NCBI GenBank assembly: GCA_034421995.1
Contig: DAOUJY010000006.1
Location: 18,036 to 82,035, forward strand
Direction: 5' to 3'
Source of the DNA: Bin87 sp034421995
GTDB taxonomy: Bacteria; Chloroflexota; Dehalococcoidia; Lucifugimonadales; UBA3495
DNA: 64,000 bases
In this document: positions 8,299 through 16,897 of the stretch, piece after piece
Position numbering within the stretch: position 1 is the stretch's first letter
Layout of the letters: each line of letters opens with the position of its first letter
Notes under the pieces: model-generated
Told to the model about the DNA's origin: nothing
The model's database searches: none
The model's input: only the letters and a program-made list of their open reading frames with translations
Program-made: the position numbers and the translations under genes

Positions 8299-9252
8299 AT
8301 GCGACAGTACGCCATCAAACGAATAGGTCTATTCATACCGACGGTGTTGCTGGTCACGATTATCGTTTTCGTGGTGATGCGGCTGATCCCAGGGGATCCC
8401 GCGCTGGCAATTCTGAGCGCCGACGATGCGGTGTACACGCAGGAAGAGTTGGCGCAGCTCCGGGCAGAACTGGGAACGGACCGGCCAATCGTGGTGCAGT
8501 ACGCTGAATGGATGGGCGGACTGTTCAAGGGCGATTTCGGCACTTCTTACTGGTGGGGCGGTCCGGTAATGGAGCGGCTGGGTGAACGCATCCCGGTAAC
8601 CATCGAGCTGGCGCTGCTGGGCATCGCTCTCGCAGTGGTGTGCGCGGTTCCCCTGGGCGTTATTTCCGCCATCAGGCCCGACAGCCCGTTGGACTACGCA
8701 TCCCGGGTATTTACGCTGGTCGGCATTTCCATACCAACGTTCTTCAGCGGCATCCTACTGACCATACTGCTGATCCGGGCGTTCGGTTGGTTGCCGCCCC
8801 TAGGCTACGAAGACATTTGGGAAGACCCGTGGACCAACATCAAGCAGTTGGTGTTGCCCGCTTTAGCTCTCGGCTTTTACGACATGGCGTTCATCGCGCG
8901 TGTGACCCGCTCCTCCATGATGGAAATTTTGCGCGAGGATTATATGCGGACCGCCCGAGCCAAAGGGCTCAGGGAGACCGTGGTGCTGGCGCGACACGGG
9001 TTGAAGAACGCCGTCCTCCCGGTATTGACCATTTCCGGTTGGCAGTTCGGGCGTCTTTTCGGCGGCACGGTCATCATCGAGAAGATTTTCCTGATACCGG
9101 GCGTGGGGCAGTTGCTGATCGACGCGATTTACCAGAGGGACTTCCCGACTATTCAGGCTGTCATCGTGATCGTTGCCCTGTCCATTGTCGTCGTCAACCT
9201 CCTGGTTGACCTGCTGTACGGGTGGCTTGACCCCCGGATCAGATATGCCTAA
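8299..9252 (+). CDS. Peptide/nickel ABC transporter permease, DppB type, copy 1
   Basis: The 317-residue inner-membrane protein begins MRQYAIKRIGLFIPTVLLVT and has about six membrane helices, typical of DppB/OppB. The conserved cytoplasmic coupling loop reads EDYMRTARAKGLRETVVLARHGLKNAVLP (key residues RTARAKGL), which docks to the ATPase. GAGGG lies seven bases before the start. It pairs with the next gene to form the transmembrane channel for substrates delivered by the upstream lipoprotein. The paralogue at 13979 is very similar. Confidence 0.95.
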   Translation: MRQYAIKRIGLFIPTVLLVTIIVFVVMRLIPGDPALAILSADDAVYTQEELAQLRAELGTDRPIVVQYAEWMGGLFKGDFGTSYWWGGPVMERLGERIPVTIELALLGIALAVVCAVPLGVISAIRPDSPLDYASRVFTLVGISIPTFFSGILLTILLIRAFGWLPPLGYEDIWEDPWTNIKQLVLPALALGFYDMAFIARVTRSSMMEILREDYMRTARAKGLRETVVLARHGLKNAVLPVLTISGWQFGRLFGGTVIIEKIFLIPGVGQLLIDAIYQRDFPTIQAVIVIVALSIVVVNLLVDLLYGWLDPRIRYA

Positions 9253-9301
9253 GTGGGACAGGAACCACGGGTAACTATCGGTTAGCGACGGAGCACTACT
9301 C

Positions 9302-10219
9302 ATGGCGATGTACAACACGGGACAAACGGCGGAACCGTCGGCAGTCGAAGCGCAACTGCTGGATATGCGGCCCAAGCAGACGGTGCTGCAGAAAGTGGCG
9401 GCTTTCGCTCGCACCAAGCCGTTGGGAGCGGTTAGCGCGGGCATCATCATCCTCACCATCCTGACGGCGATTTTTTCGCAGATTATAGTGCCCTACGACC
9501 CGCTGGACCTGGCGCACGAGCCATTTATCGGTCCCCAACCGGGGGCATTGTTGGGTGCCGACGAGCTGGGGAGGGATGTGCTGAGCCGCATAATCTACGG
9601 CGCCCGAGTGTCGATGTACGTCGGGTTGATGAGCGTGATAATCGGAATCAGCCTGGGCACGGTTATCGGCATCCTCAGCGCTTACGTTGGAGGAGTGGTG
9701 GACCTGGCGATCCAGCGCATCGTGGACGCTTTGATGGCATTCCCGGCCATTATCATGGCGTTGGGGTTGACGGCGGCATTGGGGCCTTCGATAAACAATA
9801 TCGTGGCGGCGCTGGTAGTAATTCTGATGCCGGGCGCGATTCGGGTAATTCGTTCCCAAGTTTTGAGCATCAAAGAACTGGATTACACGCTGGCGGCCCA
9901 AGCGATTGGAGCGAGGCCCTGGCGGATAATGCTCCGCCACATCATGCCCAATGTCGCGGCCAGCTACATCGTGCTCAGCACCATAACCCTGGGGTTGGCC
10001 ATCATCATCGAGGCATCGCTTACTTTCCTCGGCGTGGGGGTGTCGCCCGATATTCCGACGTGGGGCGGGATGCTTACGGAAGGCGCGCAGAAGTACATCC
10101 GCACGGCGTGGTGGTTGGCCGTTTTCCCGGGACTTGCCATCTCGATAGTGGTGTTCTCCATCAACTTTCTGGGCGACGCCTTGCGTGACACCTTGGATCC
10201 GCGGCTGCGGGGGCGGTAA
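9302..10219 (+). CDS. Peptide/nickel ABC transporter permease, DppC type, copy 1
   Basis: The 305-residue protein has a soluble N-terminus, one helix, the periplasmic segment ending HDPLD-like (YDPLDLAHEP), and then a five-helix permease domain. The coupling loop near ELDYTLAAQAIGARPWRIMLRHIMPN is the EAA-type ATPase contact. It ends LGDALRDTLDPRLRGR, as DppC/OppC proteins usually do. GGAG lies eight bases before ATG 9302. It forms the heteromeric channel with the preceding DppB-type protein. Confidence 0.95.
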   Translation: MAMYNTGQTAEPSAVEAQLLDMRPKQTVLQKVAAFARTKPLGAVSAGIIILTILTAIFSQIIVPYDPLDLAHEPFIGPQPGALLGADELGRDVLSRIIYGARVSMYVGLMSVIIGISLGTVIGILSAYVGGVVDLAIQRIVDALMAFPAIIMALGLTAALGPSINNIVAALVVILMPGAIRVIRSQVLSIKELDYTLAAQAIGARPWRIMLRHIMPNVAASYIVLSTITLGLAIIIEASLTFLGVGVSPDIPTWGGMLTEGAQKYIRTAWWLAVFPGLAISIVVFSINFLGDALRDTLDPRLRGR

Positions 10220-10318
10220 TCGTTTCCCAGCTGAACCCTGACTCCGACTGCGCCGTCGGCCGGCTCTTTTGCAAACCGGGCCGGACTGATATAGTTAGAC
10301 TATCGAGTCAGGTGCATC

Positions 10319-10696
10319 ATGGCGACGCAGGAAACGCGAACCGACCAAATTGAAGCCGCCGGGGTTGGGTCGGCAGAAGAACGGAAATCGGCCAAACGGT
10401 TTGCCGCAATCGGTTGGTGGGCGCGACGTTACCGGGAATTGTCGTGGGCGTGGCGTTTCAACCTCGCCATTTTGGTCCTGGCGGTGTTGAACGCGGCAAC
10501 GATCCAGATCGCTGACGCTTTCGGCCATGGCTCGGTGAGCGCAATTTGCAGAGCCATTTACTCCGTTGTGGTGGCGATATGGTTCGTAGGGGCTGTCTTC
10601 ACGATACTAGTGACCTTCAAACGGTTTTTCACCCCGTCCCGAACTCAACCGCCGACGGATGCCGGCAATCACCCGGGTTACGACAAAGTACAATAG
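10319..10696 (+). CDS. Two-helix membrane protein, unknown function
   Basis: The 125-residue product has a charged soluble N-terminus to about residue 40 and two hydrophobic helices at about 47-66 and 76-101. The tail is basic then polar and Pro-rich. The start is ATG 10319 with CAGGTG just upstream. Its last 19 bases overlap the end of a convergent small gene. I do not recognise the family; its position between the two ABC cassettes suggests later insertion. Confidence 0.55.
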   Translation: MATQETRTDQIEAAGVGSAEERKSAKRFAAIGWWARRYRELSWAWRFNLAILVLAVLNAATIQIADAFGHGSVSAICRAIYSVVVAIWFVGAVFTILVTFKRFFTPSRTQPPTDAGNHPGYDKVQ

Positions 10697-10902
10697 ACCC
10701 ATTCCCAAGTCACATACGGGATAGAGGCGATCCCCAGCCCGATACACCGGACAGGATGGGGGTGAGACGAGCACTGTTGGAGCTCGGTAGGAAAATCGAG
10801 GCCAGTGATACGGTTTATGGCCGCCAGCGCGAGAGCCAGCACGAAATATATTCGCACCGGGGTCGGGATGCGGTCAATCTGCTCGCGTAAAAAATCCCAC
10901 AT
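10678..10902 (-). CDS. Small membrane protein, uncertain
   Basis: From ATG 10902 the 74-residue peptide begins MWDFLREQIDRIPTPVRIYF and has one hydrophobic helix followed by a Cys-containing loop (QQCSSHPHPVRC) and an aromatic end. The frame extends further upstream, but that part runs through a repeat and a gene remnant. No clear ribosome binding site is visible. It converges on and overlaps the plus-strand gene at 10319. Confidence 0.35.
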   Translation of the reverse strand: MWDFLREQIDRIPTPVRIYFVLALALAAINRITGLDFPTELQQCSSHPHPVRCIGLGIASIPYVTWEWVYCTLS

Positions 10903-10967
10903 ATTGCGACTGGCCCCGCACAGCGCTACGCAGTTTAGCACAGCCGCTCCAAGGCTCCGCATCCTGG

Positions 10968-11015
10968 GGTGATGCCTTGCGTGACACGTTGGATCCGCGG
11001 CTGCGGGGGCGGTAA
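10968..11015 (+). pseudogene. Remnant of a DppC-type permease 3' end
   Basis: These bases translate as GDALRDTLDPRLRGR and stop, exactly the C-terminus of both intact DppC-type genes (10219 and 15907). Nothing further upstream matches. The repeat that follows at 11016 is the same one that follows the second cassette at 15908. The remnant therefore looks like a recombination scar from duplication of the cassette. Confidence 0.75.
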
Positions 11016-11096
11016 CGTCCTTCGACAGGCTAAGGAGGAGCGGGCTGTACAGGACGAGCGGGCCGTAAGGCAAGGGGCGGGTTTGAAACCTGCCCC
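11016..11096. repeat. Intergenic repeat with REP-like palindrome, copy 1
   Basis: It begins CGTCCTTCGACAGGCT, contains two AGGACGAGCGG-like or AGGAGGAGCGG-like blocks, and ends with the near-perfect palindrome GGGGCGGGTTTGAAACCTGC CCC at 11074-11096. The same unit lies at 15908-15989. The palindrome alone recurs at 19008-19032. Confidence 0.8.
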
Positions 11097-11133
11097 ATTT
11101 GATACACAACGTCGAGGGGAAATGCGCCGGCGC

Positions 11134-11493
11134 TTACAAGTCCAGCTCCTCCAAGGGGACAAGGCTTGGATTGGGCGCGTAAGGATCCACCATCAGACCG
11201 AAGTCCTCGAGCGCGGTGGCTCCAAGCAGGTATCTGTCTTCCGGGCCGAATATTACCGTGCAAGTCCTGCTTTTACCGTCAATTTGGAAGCGCGCTTCGC
11301 CAACATCGAATTCGACTCGGTTTCCGTCAGCAATCCGGAACCGGATGCGCTCGTCCGGTACTAAGCGTAGAGCGGTCAGCAAGGAGTCCGGCATCATCGA
11401 GTAGGTTGCGCCAGTGTCCACCAATGCCGACACTGGAGTAAAATCGCCCCCGTAAGGGTTGCCGACCTGGATTTGTACCCGAAAGGTACCCAT
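11134..11493 (-). CDS. Retropepsin-like aspartic protease domain protein, copy 1
   Basis: This 119-residue single-domain protein carries the active-site motif ALVDTGAT at about residue 28 and the later hydrophobic-hydrophobic-Gly signature LLGATALEDFGLMVDP near residue 90. A retropepsin works as a dimer, one Asp per subunit. ATG 11493 is chosen over an upstream start because GGAG lies eight bases before it, and because it gives exactly the same length as the paralogues at 16016 and 16409. It sits convergent to the first peptide-transport cassette. The substrate is unknown. Confidence 0.85.
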   Translation of the reverse strand: MGTFRVQIQVGNPYGGDFTPVSALVDTGATYSMMPDSLLTALRLVPDERIRFRIADGNRVEFDVGEARFQIDGKSRTCTVIFGPEDRYLLGATALEDFGLMVDPYAPNPSLVPLEELDL

Positions 11494-11922
11494 GAATTCG
11501 TCTCCGCTCGTTGCTGCTATGCGCAATCCAATGTTAGGTCCCGTCCCGCAACAGCGTCAACCGCCCGCCGGTTCCTGCGCCGCTGCCCTCGTCAATCGTG
11601 GACTGCGGCGGCGAGCAATGGATCCCCGGCTGCCTGGCCGGTAGAGTAGCGGCGATTTGCCCAACGCCTTTGCCTCTTCCCGTTGGGAGGGGCATTTTCT
11701 TGCGCAGTTTTCGTAGCCGCCATTCACGATTTCGTTGGCCGCTATTGACACGCGGTTTTTGCTCCGATAGTATTCCCCGCACTGTCGCTCGCGGATTGTG
11801 GCGATTTTCACAAATCGTCACGGCCGGGAGTTTTCCATACCCATCGGCGGGCATCGTTTGCTGAATGCCTGATCGGATCAACACAATTTCGTCGCTATGA
11901 CGTCGGGAGGGTTAGACCAGAT
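11494..11922. other. Intergenic stretch before the second ABC cassette
   Basis: No gene is supported. It holds a promoter-like pair at 11745-11773 and an inverted repeat, CCCAACG...CGTTGGG, at about 11659-11686. Confidence 0.5.
11745..11773 (+). promoter_or_regulatory. Candidate promoter of the second peptide-binding lipoprotein
   Basis: A perfect TTGACA at 11745-11750 is followed after exactly 17 bases by TAGTAT at 11768-11773. It lies about 150 bases before the lipoprotein start. The arrangement parallels the promoter candidate of the first cassette. Confidence 0.5.
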
Positions 11923-13881
11923 ATGAAGCCATCCAAGTTTGGCCGACCGTTCGCGCGGACGCTGCTGCCCCTGGCGGGAGCAGCCGCGCTGGTGGTCGGC
12001 ATTGCCTGCGGCGGGGCCTCGGAGGCTCCCGCACCTGCGGCTCCGGCTGCGCCCGCAGCGCCGGCGGCCCAACAGCAGCAACAGGCGGCGCCCCAGGCTC
12101 CCGCAGCGCCGGCGGTAGCCCAGCCTACCAACACCCCGATACCGCAGGCGGCAGCCGCTACCGTGCGCCCCACCAACACCCCGGCGCCCACGGCCGTGCC
12201 GCGCGTAGCCGCTACCCCGACGCCCAGCGCCGGGCCTAAGTATGGCGGCACCCTGCTGATGTCGGCCTACGCCGATACCAAGGACTGGGACCCGCTGGGT
12301 TCTTCGTCCCTCTCCAGCGTGATTTCCTACTCGCAGCTTTACAACCAGATTGTGCAGTTCGACACGGTGGACACTGCCGCCATAACCGGCGACCTGGCCG
12401 AGTCTTGGGACGTCAGCCCCGACGGTCTGACTTACACCTTCCACCTGCGGGATGATATGCAGTGGACTGACGGCACGGAGATCACCTCGGCGGACATTAT
12501 CACCACGATGAAACGTTACGCCAACCCTTGCAATGGGACCGGACGCTCCGGTCTCTGGCGCAACTACACCGTCAAGATGGAAGTTGTGGACAAGGCGGGC
12601 GGCGACTGCACGCCCACCAACCAGGACGCTGTCCTGCGAGCCATTGACGACAAGACTGTTGAGTTCAACCTCCAGTTTGCCTCGGGCACGTTCATCAAGT
12701 TCCTGGCTATCGACTACGCCAAGGTGCTGCCGGGCCACCTGCTGGACTCCGATCCCAATTGCGAGATCCGCGACGCGGCCAACCCCTGCTTCCTGAACCT
12801 GGGCGAGAACATCATCGACCGGGGCACTACCTCCGGCCCCTTCCTCCTGGAAGAGTACCAGGTTGGCGACTTCTACAAGGTCAACAAGAACCCGGACTAC
12901 TTCAAGGACGGTCGTCCCTACGTGGACCGGATTGAGCACTACATCTTCCCCGGCACCGCCAAGGACCGGCTTATCGCCCAGTTTGAGGCGGGTCAACTGG
13001 ACATGGGCAACGGCGGGTTCAACAACCTGTCCCCCACCCAGAACCTTGACCTGGAGAAGAGCACCGACGGGGAGTACGTAGCGCATCCCATTCCCGCCGG
13101 CACCAACTGGGGCCTGATGCTCAACGTCAAGAAGCCCCAGTTCCAGGACCACAAGGTGCGCCAAGCCATCAACCTGGCGGTTGACCGGCAGGAGATTGAC
13201 GAGCGGGTCTTCGACAATACGTCCGGCAGCTACTGCCCGCTGATGGGCCTGGCCCACTCCAACGAGGAGTGCAATTCCTGGCCCGGCATTCGCCCGAAGG
13301 ATACCCCGGAAGGTCAGCAGGACCTCGCCGACGCCAAGGCGTTGATGGTGGAAGCGGGCCATCCCGAGGGCTTTGAAGTTAAGTACACGGTGCGGCAGGT
13401 TGGCAACTACCCCGACCAGTGCCAGATTGTGAAACAGCAGTTGCAGGATGCTCTGGGTATCACCGGCGACATCGAGACGCTGCCCAGCGCGGCCGGCTAT
13501 GCCAAGTACGGCACGTCCCGTGCGGAAGGCTCCTCAGGCGACTGGGAAATCAGCTGCCAGGGCGAGGGTATGGTGGTGTACGACCTGGACGCCATTTACG
13601 GCGGCGTTTACCTCAAAGGCGGCACCCGCAACTATACCGACTGGTCCAACGACAACGTGGTCGAATGGTTCGAGCGCCAGAAGGTCGAACTCGACCTTGA
13701 CGCCCGCCGGGAAATCAACAAAGAAGCGGAACTCTGGCTGCATGGCTTCGAGGATAACCACTGGGTTACCATGCAGTTGGGCGGACTGCTCTGGATGGTC
13801 CACCGCGACGTGAAGGGCTTCAACGCTCCTCAAACCGTGCAGTACCAGTTCAAGCACGAAGACCTGTGGCTGGACCGCTAG
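11923..13881 (+). CDS. ABC transporter peptide-binding lipoprotein (SBP family 5), copy 2
   Basis: The 652-residue lipoprotein has an Arg/Lys N-terminus, a hydrophobic segment and the lipobox GIAC. An Ala/Pro/Gln linker runs to about residue 105, then the family 5 binding fold. It shares long identical blocks with copy 1, including LMSAYADTKDWDPLG-like and VRQAINLAVDRQ segments, but differs enough to suggest an old duplication and probably different substrates. An extra Cys-containing insert (DPNCEIRDAANPC, about residues 277-289) is absent from copy 1. GGGAGGG lies upstream. It heads a three-gene operon with the two permeases downstream. Confidence 0.93.
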   Translation: MKPSKFGRPFARTLLPLAGAAALVVGIACGGASEAPAPAAPAAPAAPAAQQQQQAAPQAPAAPAVAQPTNTPIPQAAAATVRPTNTPAPTAVPRVAATPTPSAGPKYGGTLLMSAYADTKDWDPLGSSSLSSVISYSQLYNQIVQFDTVDTAAITGDLAESWDVSPDGLTYTFHLRDDMQWTDGTEITSADIITTMKRYANPCNGTGRSGLWRNYTVKMEVVDKAGGDCTPTNQDAVLRAIDDKTVEFNLQFASGTFIKFLAIDYAKVLPGHLLDSDPNCEIRDAANPCFLNLGENIIDRGTTSGPFLLEEYQVGDFYKVNKNPDYFKDGRPYVDRIEHYIFPGTAKDRLIAQFEAGQLDMGNGGFNNLSPTQNLDLEKSTDGEYVAHPIPAGTNWGLMLNVKKPQFQDHKVRQAINLAVDRQEIDERVFDNTSGSYCPLMGLAHSNEECNSWPGIRPKDTPEGQQDLADAKALMVEAGHPEGFEVKYTVRQVGNYPDQCQIVKQQLQDALGITGDIETLPSAAGYAKYGTSRAEGSSGDWEISCQGEGMVVYDLDAIYGGVYLKGGTRNYTDWSNDNVVEWFERQKVELDLDARREINKEAELWLHGFEDNHWVTMQLGGLLWMVHRDVKGFNAPQTVQYQFKHEDLWLDR

Positions 13882-13931
13882 GCGATGTGCCGAAGTGGGT
13901 CACACGGGATAAAGGTTCGGTAAACCAACGT

Positions 13932-13959
13932 GTAGGGGCGAATAATTATTCGCCCCTAC
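13932..13959. repeat. Perfect 28-bp palindrome
   Basis: GTAGGGGCGAATAA followed by its exact reverse complement. It lies between the second SBP and its permease, where the first cassette has a GC hairpin. It may act as an mRNA-stabilising or attenuating hairpin or be a REP-like repeat. Confidence 0.8.
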
Positions 13960-13978
13960 TGTGCGAAAGGCAGATGCC

Positions 13979-14935
13979 ATGCGACAGTACGCATTGAAAC
14001 GCATTGCGCTGATTATTCCCACCGTGCTGCTGGTGTCCATCATCGTGTTCACGGTGATGCGCTTGTTGCCCGGGGACCCGGCCCTGGTGATCTTGAGCGA
14101 AGGCGACGCCGCGTTCACCCAGGAGGAGCTGGATGATCTACGGAGGCAGCTGGGAACCGACCGCCCCATCGTGGTCCAGTACGTGGATTGGATCGGCGGC
14201 CTGGTTCAGGGGGATCTGGGCACGTCTATTTGGCGGTCGGGACAGCCGGTTTCCAAGCTGGTGGGCGACCGGATCTTCCGCACGCTGGAGTTGGCGGTGC
14301 TGGCGATCCTGATCGCGGTGGTTTTCGCGGTGCCGCTGGGAGTGATTTCGGCAATCAAGCCGGACAGCGTTATCGACTATTTCGCCAGAGTCGTTGCCCT
14401 GGTTGGGATTTCCGTTCCCACGTTCTTCGCGGGTCTATTGGTGGTGCTGGTGCTGTCTCGCGGCTTCGGCTGGCTGCCGCCCCTGGGTTACACGGATCTG
14501 TGGGACGACCCATGGAAGAACATTCAGCAGATGTTCCTGCCGGCGTTGGCTCTGGGCTTTTACGACATGGCGTTCATCGCTCGCGTTACCCGCTCGTCCA
14601 TGATGGAGATAATCCGCGAAGACTATATGCGGACGGCGCGGGCCAAAGGATTGGCGGAGCGGATCGTCCTGGTGAGGCACGGGTTGAAAAACGCGGTTTT
14701 GCCCATCCTCACGATATCGGGGTGGCAATTCGGCCGACTGTTCGGCGGGACCGTGATTATCGAAAGCATCTTCAAGGTTCCGGGCATTGGGACGCTGCTC
14801 ATCGAAACCGTGTTCCAGCGGGACTTCCCCACCATCCAGGCCATCATCATCGTCATCGCGGTGTCCATCGTCATCATCAACCTGTTGGTTGACCTGCTAT
14901 ACGGGCTGCTGGACCCGCGCATCCGGTATGCCTAG
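13979..14935 (+). CDS. Peptide/nickel ABC transporter permease, DppB type, copy 2
   Basis: From ATG 13979 the protein has 318 residues and begins MRQYALKRIALIIPTVLLVS, matching copy 1; an upstream in-frame start adds only MRKADA and lacks a homologous counterpart. About six membrane helices are present, with the ATPase-coupling loop around EDYMRTARAKGLAERIVLVR. It should pair with the DppC-type protein encoded 42 bases downstream. Confidence 0.95.
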   Translation: MRQYALKRIALIIPTVLLVSIIVFTVMRLLPGDPALVILSEGDAAFTQEELDDLRRQLGTDRPIVVQYVDWIGGLVQGDLGTSIWRSGQPVSKLVGDRIFRTLELAVLAILIAVVFAVPLGVISAIKPDSVIDYFARVVALVGISVPTFFAGLLVVLVLSRGFGWLPPLGYTDLWDDPWKNIQQMFLPALALGFYDMAFIARVTRSSMMEIIREDYMRTARAKGLAERIVLVRHGLKNAVLPILTISGWQFGRLFGGTVIIESIFKVPGIGTLLIETVFQRDFPTIQAIIIVIAVSIVIINLLVDLLYGLLDPRIRYA

Positions 14936-14977
14936 ACCCGGGCAAAACGTCGGACCCGACCACGGAGAATTAGCTGA

Positions 14978-15907
14978 ATGACTACGATCAACGCCGGGCA
15001 GGGGCTATCTGTCGCCGATGGCGACGCTCAATTGCTGGATATGCGCCCGCGGCAGACGCAGGCGCAAAAGCTGGTCAGCTTTGCCAGAACCAAGCCGTTG
15101 GGAGCGGTCAGCGCGGTCATCATCCTGGTGACAATTCTGGCGGCGGCGGTCTCCTACGCGATACCGGGCATATTGCCTCACGATCCTCTGGACGTGCGCG
15201 CCCACGAGGAGAAATACCTGCCGCCGCAACCCGGGGCATGGCTGGGGAGCGACCACCTGGGAAGGGACGAACTTAGCCGCCTCATTGCCGGTTCGCAAAT
15301 CTCTATCTACGTGGGTTTGCTCAGCGTCGGTATCGGCGTGACGCTTGGCGCCCTCATCGGCATCATCAGCGCATACGTGGGCGGCGTGGTTGACCTGACC
15401 ATTCAACGGTTGGTTGACGCGATGATGGCGTTTCCTCCCATCATCCTCGCGTTGGGACTGGTGGCGGTTTTAGGCGGCTCCGCCAACAACGTCATCATTG
15501 CCTTGCTGGTCATCCTGTTGCCGGGCACCATCAGAGTAATCCGTTCCCAGGTATTGAGCATCAAGGAACTGGACTATACGTTGGCGGCCACCGCCATCGG
15601 AGCCGGCTCCGTCCGCATCATGCTGCGCCATATCCTGCCCAACGTGGTGGCCAGCTATATCGTGCTGGGAACCATAACGCTGGGATTTGCCATTATCATC
15701 GAGGCGTCGCTGTCCTTCCTGGGGGTGGGGGTGCCGCCGGATATTCCGACTTGGGGCGGAATGCTGACCAGGGGCACTGAGGAAATTCGCATTGCCTGGT
15801 GGCTGGCAGTCTTTCCCGGCATCGCCATATCCATAGTGGTGTTCGCCATCAACTTCCTGGGCGACGCGCTGCGCGATACGCTGGATCCGCGGCTGCGGGG
15901 ACGGTAG
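14978..15907 (+). CDS. Peptide/nickel ABC transporter permease, DppC type, copy 2
   Basis: The 309-residue protein parallels copy 1: N-terminal helix near residue 46, periplasmic loop with ILPHDPLDV, then the permease domain with the coupling loop at KELDYTLAATAIGAGSVRIM, ending LGDALRDTLDPRLRGR. GGAG lies ten bases before ATG 14978. As in copy 1 no ATPase gene follows; instead a repeat and opposite-strand retropepsin-like genes do. Confidence 0.95.
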   Translation: MTTINAGQGLSVADGDAQLLDMRPRQTQAQKLVSFARTKPLGAVSAVIILVTILAAAVSYAIPGILPHDPLDVRAHEEKYLPPQPGAWLGSDHLGRDELSRLIAGSQISIYVGLLSVGIGVTLGALIGIISAYVGGVVDLTIQRLVDAMMAFPPIILALGLVAVLGGSANNVIIALLVILLPGTIRVIRSQVLSIKELDYTLAATAIGAGSVRIMLRHILPNVVASYIVLGTITLGFAIIIEASLSFLGVGVPPDIPTWGGMLTRGTEEIRIAWWLAVFPGIAISIVVFAINFLGDALRDTLDPRLRGR

Positions 15908-15989
15908 CGTCCTTCGACAGGCTCAGGACGAGCGGGCCGTACAGGACGAGCGGGCCGTAAGGGAAGGGGCGGGTTTGAAACCCGCCCCT
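15908..15989. repeat. Intergenic repeat with REP-like palindrome, copy 2
   Basis: Same unit as 11016-11096: CGTCCTTCGACAGGCT, two AGGACGAGCGGGCCGTA blocks, then the perfect palindrome GGGGCGGGTTTGAAACCCGC CCC at 15966-15988. It directly follows the second DppC stop codon. Confidence 0.85.
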
Positions 15990-16015
15990 ACGCATATAGG
16001 TGTACCAGCAGCGAG

Positions 16016-16375
16016 TTAGATATGAAACTCGTCTATGGAGACCAGGCTGGGATTGGGTTCGGTCGGGTCAACCATCAGGTCAAAAATCTGTAGGGTAGTC
16101 GCTCCCAACAGATATTGCCCTTCGGGGCCGAAAATGACCGGACAGGTACGCTCACGGTCATCAATGCGAAATCGCGCTTCTCCGACATCGCGCTGAATGA
16201 AGTTGCCATCGGCAATCCGGTAGGTTCGGCGTTCTAACGGCGCGAGGCTCAAGGACGCCAACAGGGATTCCGGTATCACCGAATGAGTCGAGCCGGTATC
16301 CACCAGCGCGGAGACTGGAAGGAAATCCCCGCCGTGGGGGTGCCCGACGCCTATCGTTATCCGGAGAGTTCTCAT
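16016..16375 (-). CDS. Retropepsin-like aspartic protease domain protein, copy 2
   Basis: The 119-residue protein has the catalytic motif ALVDTGST near residue 28 and the C-terminal signature LLGATTLQIFDLMVDP. The start MRTLRITIGVG is chosen because GGTGG lies upstream and the length then matches the two paralogues exactly. It lies 33 bases downstream of copy 3 on the same strand, probably in one transcript. Its position mirrors that of copy 1 relative to the first cassette. Confidence 0.85.
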   Translation of the reverse strand: MRTLRITIGVGHPHGGDFLPVSALVDTGSTHSVIPESLLASLSLAPLERRTYRIADGNFIQRDVGEARFRIDDRERTCPVIFGPEGQYLLGATTLQIFDLMVDPTEPNPSLVSIDEFHI

Positions 16376-16408
16376 ATATTCGCCACCCCGTATTCTCGTT
16401 GTATCCAA

Positions 16409-16768
16409 TCACAAATTCATTTCCTCAATGGGAATCAGTTGGGGGTTGATCTCCGTGGGATCAACCATCAGATTGAAAATTTCCAGCGTAGTAGCGCCCA
16501 GCAGATACTGGTCTTCCGGGCCAAAAATGACCGGGCAAAACCGTTCTCGTCCATTGATGCTGAAACGTGCGTCAGCCACATCGTACTCAACCCTTCTACC
16601 GTCCGCGACCTTGAATCGAAGTCGTTCGATGGGCGTCAAACCCATCTGCGTCAGCAGCGTCTCAGGCATCATGGAGTGTCCCGCCCCGGTATCCACTAAC
16701 GCCGACACCGGATGCAAGTCGCCACCGTGGGGGCGCCCGACGCCTATTGTTACCCGAAACGTTCCCAT
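16409..16768 (-). CDS. Retropepsin-like aspartic protease domain protein, copy 3
   Basis: The 119-residue protein has ALVDTGAG near residue 28, followed by HSMMPETLL, and LLGATTLEIFNLMVDP near the end. GGAGG lies seven bases before the chosen ATG (MGTFRVTIGVG). It and copy 2 are a tandem pair, more alike in the C-terminal half. The family is clan AA, retropepsin-like; the cellular target is unknown, and a regulatory protease acting on peptides or partner proteins is only a guess. Confidence 0.85.
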   Translation of the reverse strand: MGTFRVTIGVGRPHGGDLHPVSALVDTGAGHSMMPETLLTQMGLTPIERLRFKVADGRRVEYDVADARFSINGRERFCPVIFGPEDQYLLGATTLEIFNLMVDPTEINPQLIPIEEMNL

Positions 16769-16897
16769 GTATTCCCCTCCGTATATTGCCGCCATCCGAA
16801 ATCTGATGTTACGTCCCGTCTCACAACAGCGTCAACGGTCTGCCCGTCCGCGTTCCGCCGTGCTAAACTGCGGCCACAACCTACAGGAGGTTCCCTG

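Noticed and set aside
11618..11644. A second permease-tail remnant (reads MDPRLPGR and stop, close to TLDPRLRGR)
   Set aside because: The match is only about 26 bases with several differences and no flanking similarity, so it may be chance.
11878..13362. A 494-codon minus-strand frame opposite the second SBP gene
   Set aside because: It is the shadow of a strongly supported lipoprotein gene; such mirror frames recur opposite the GC-rich genes here.
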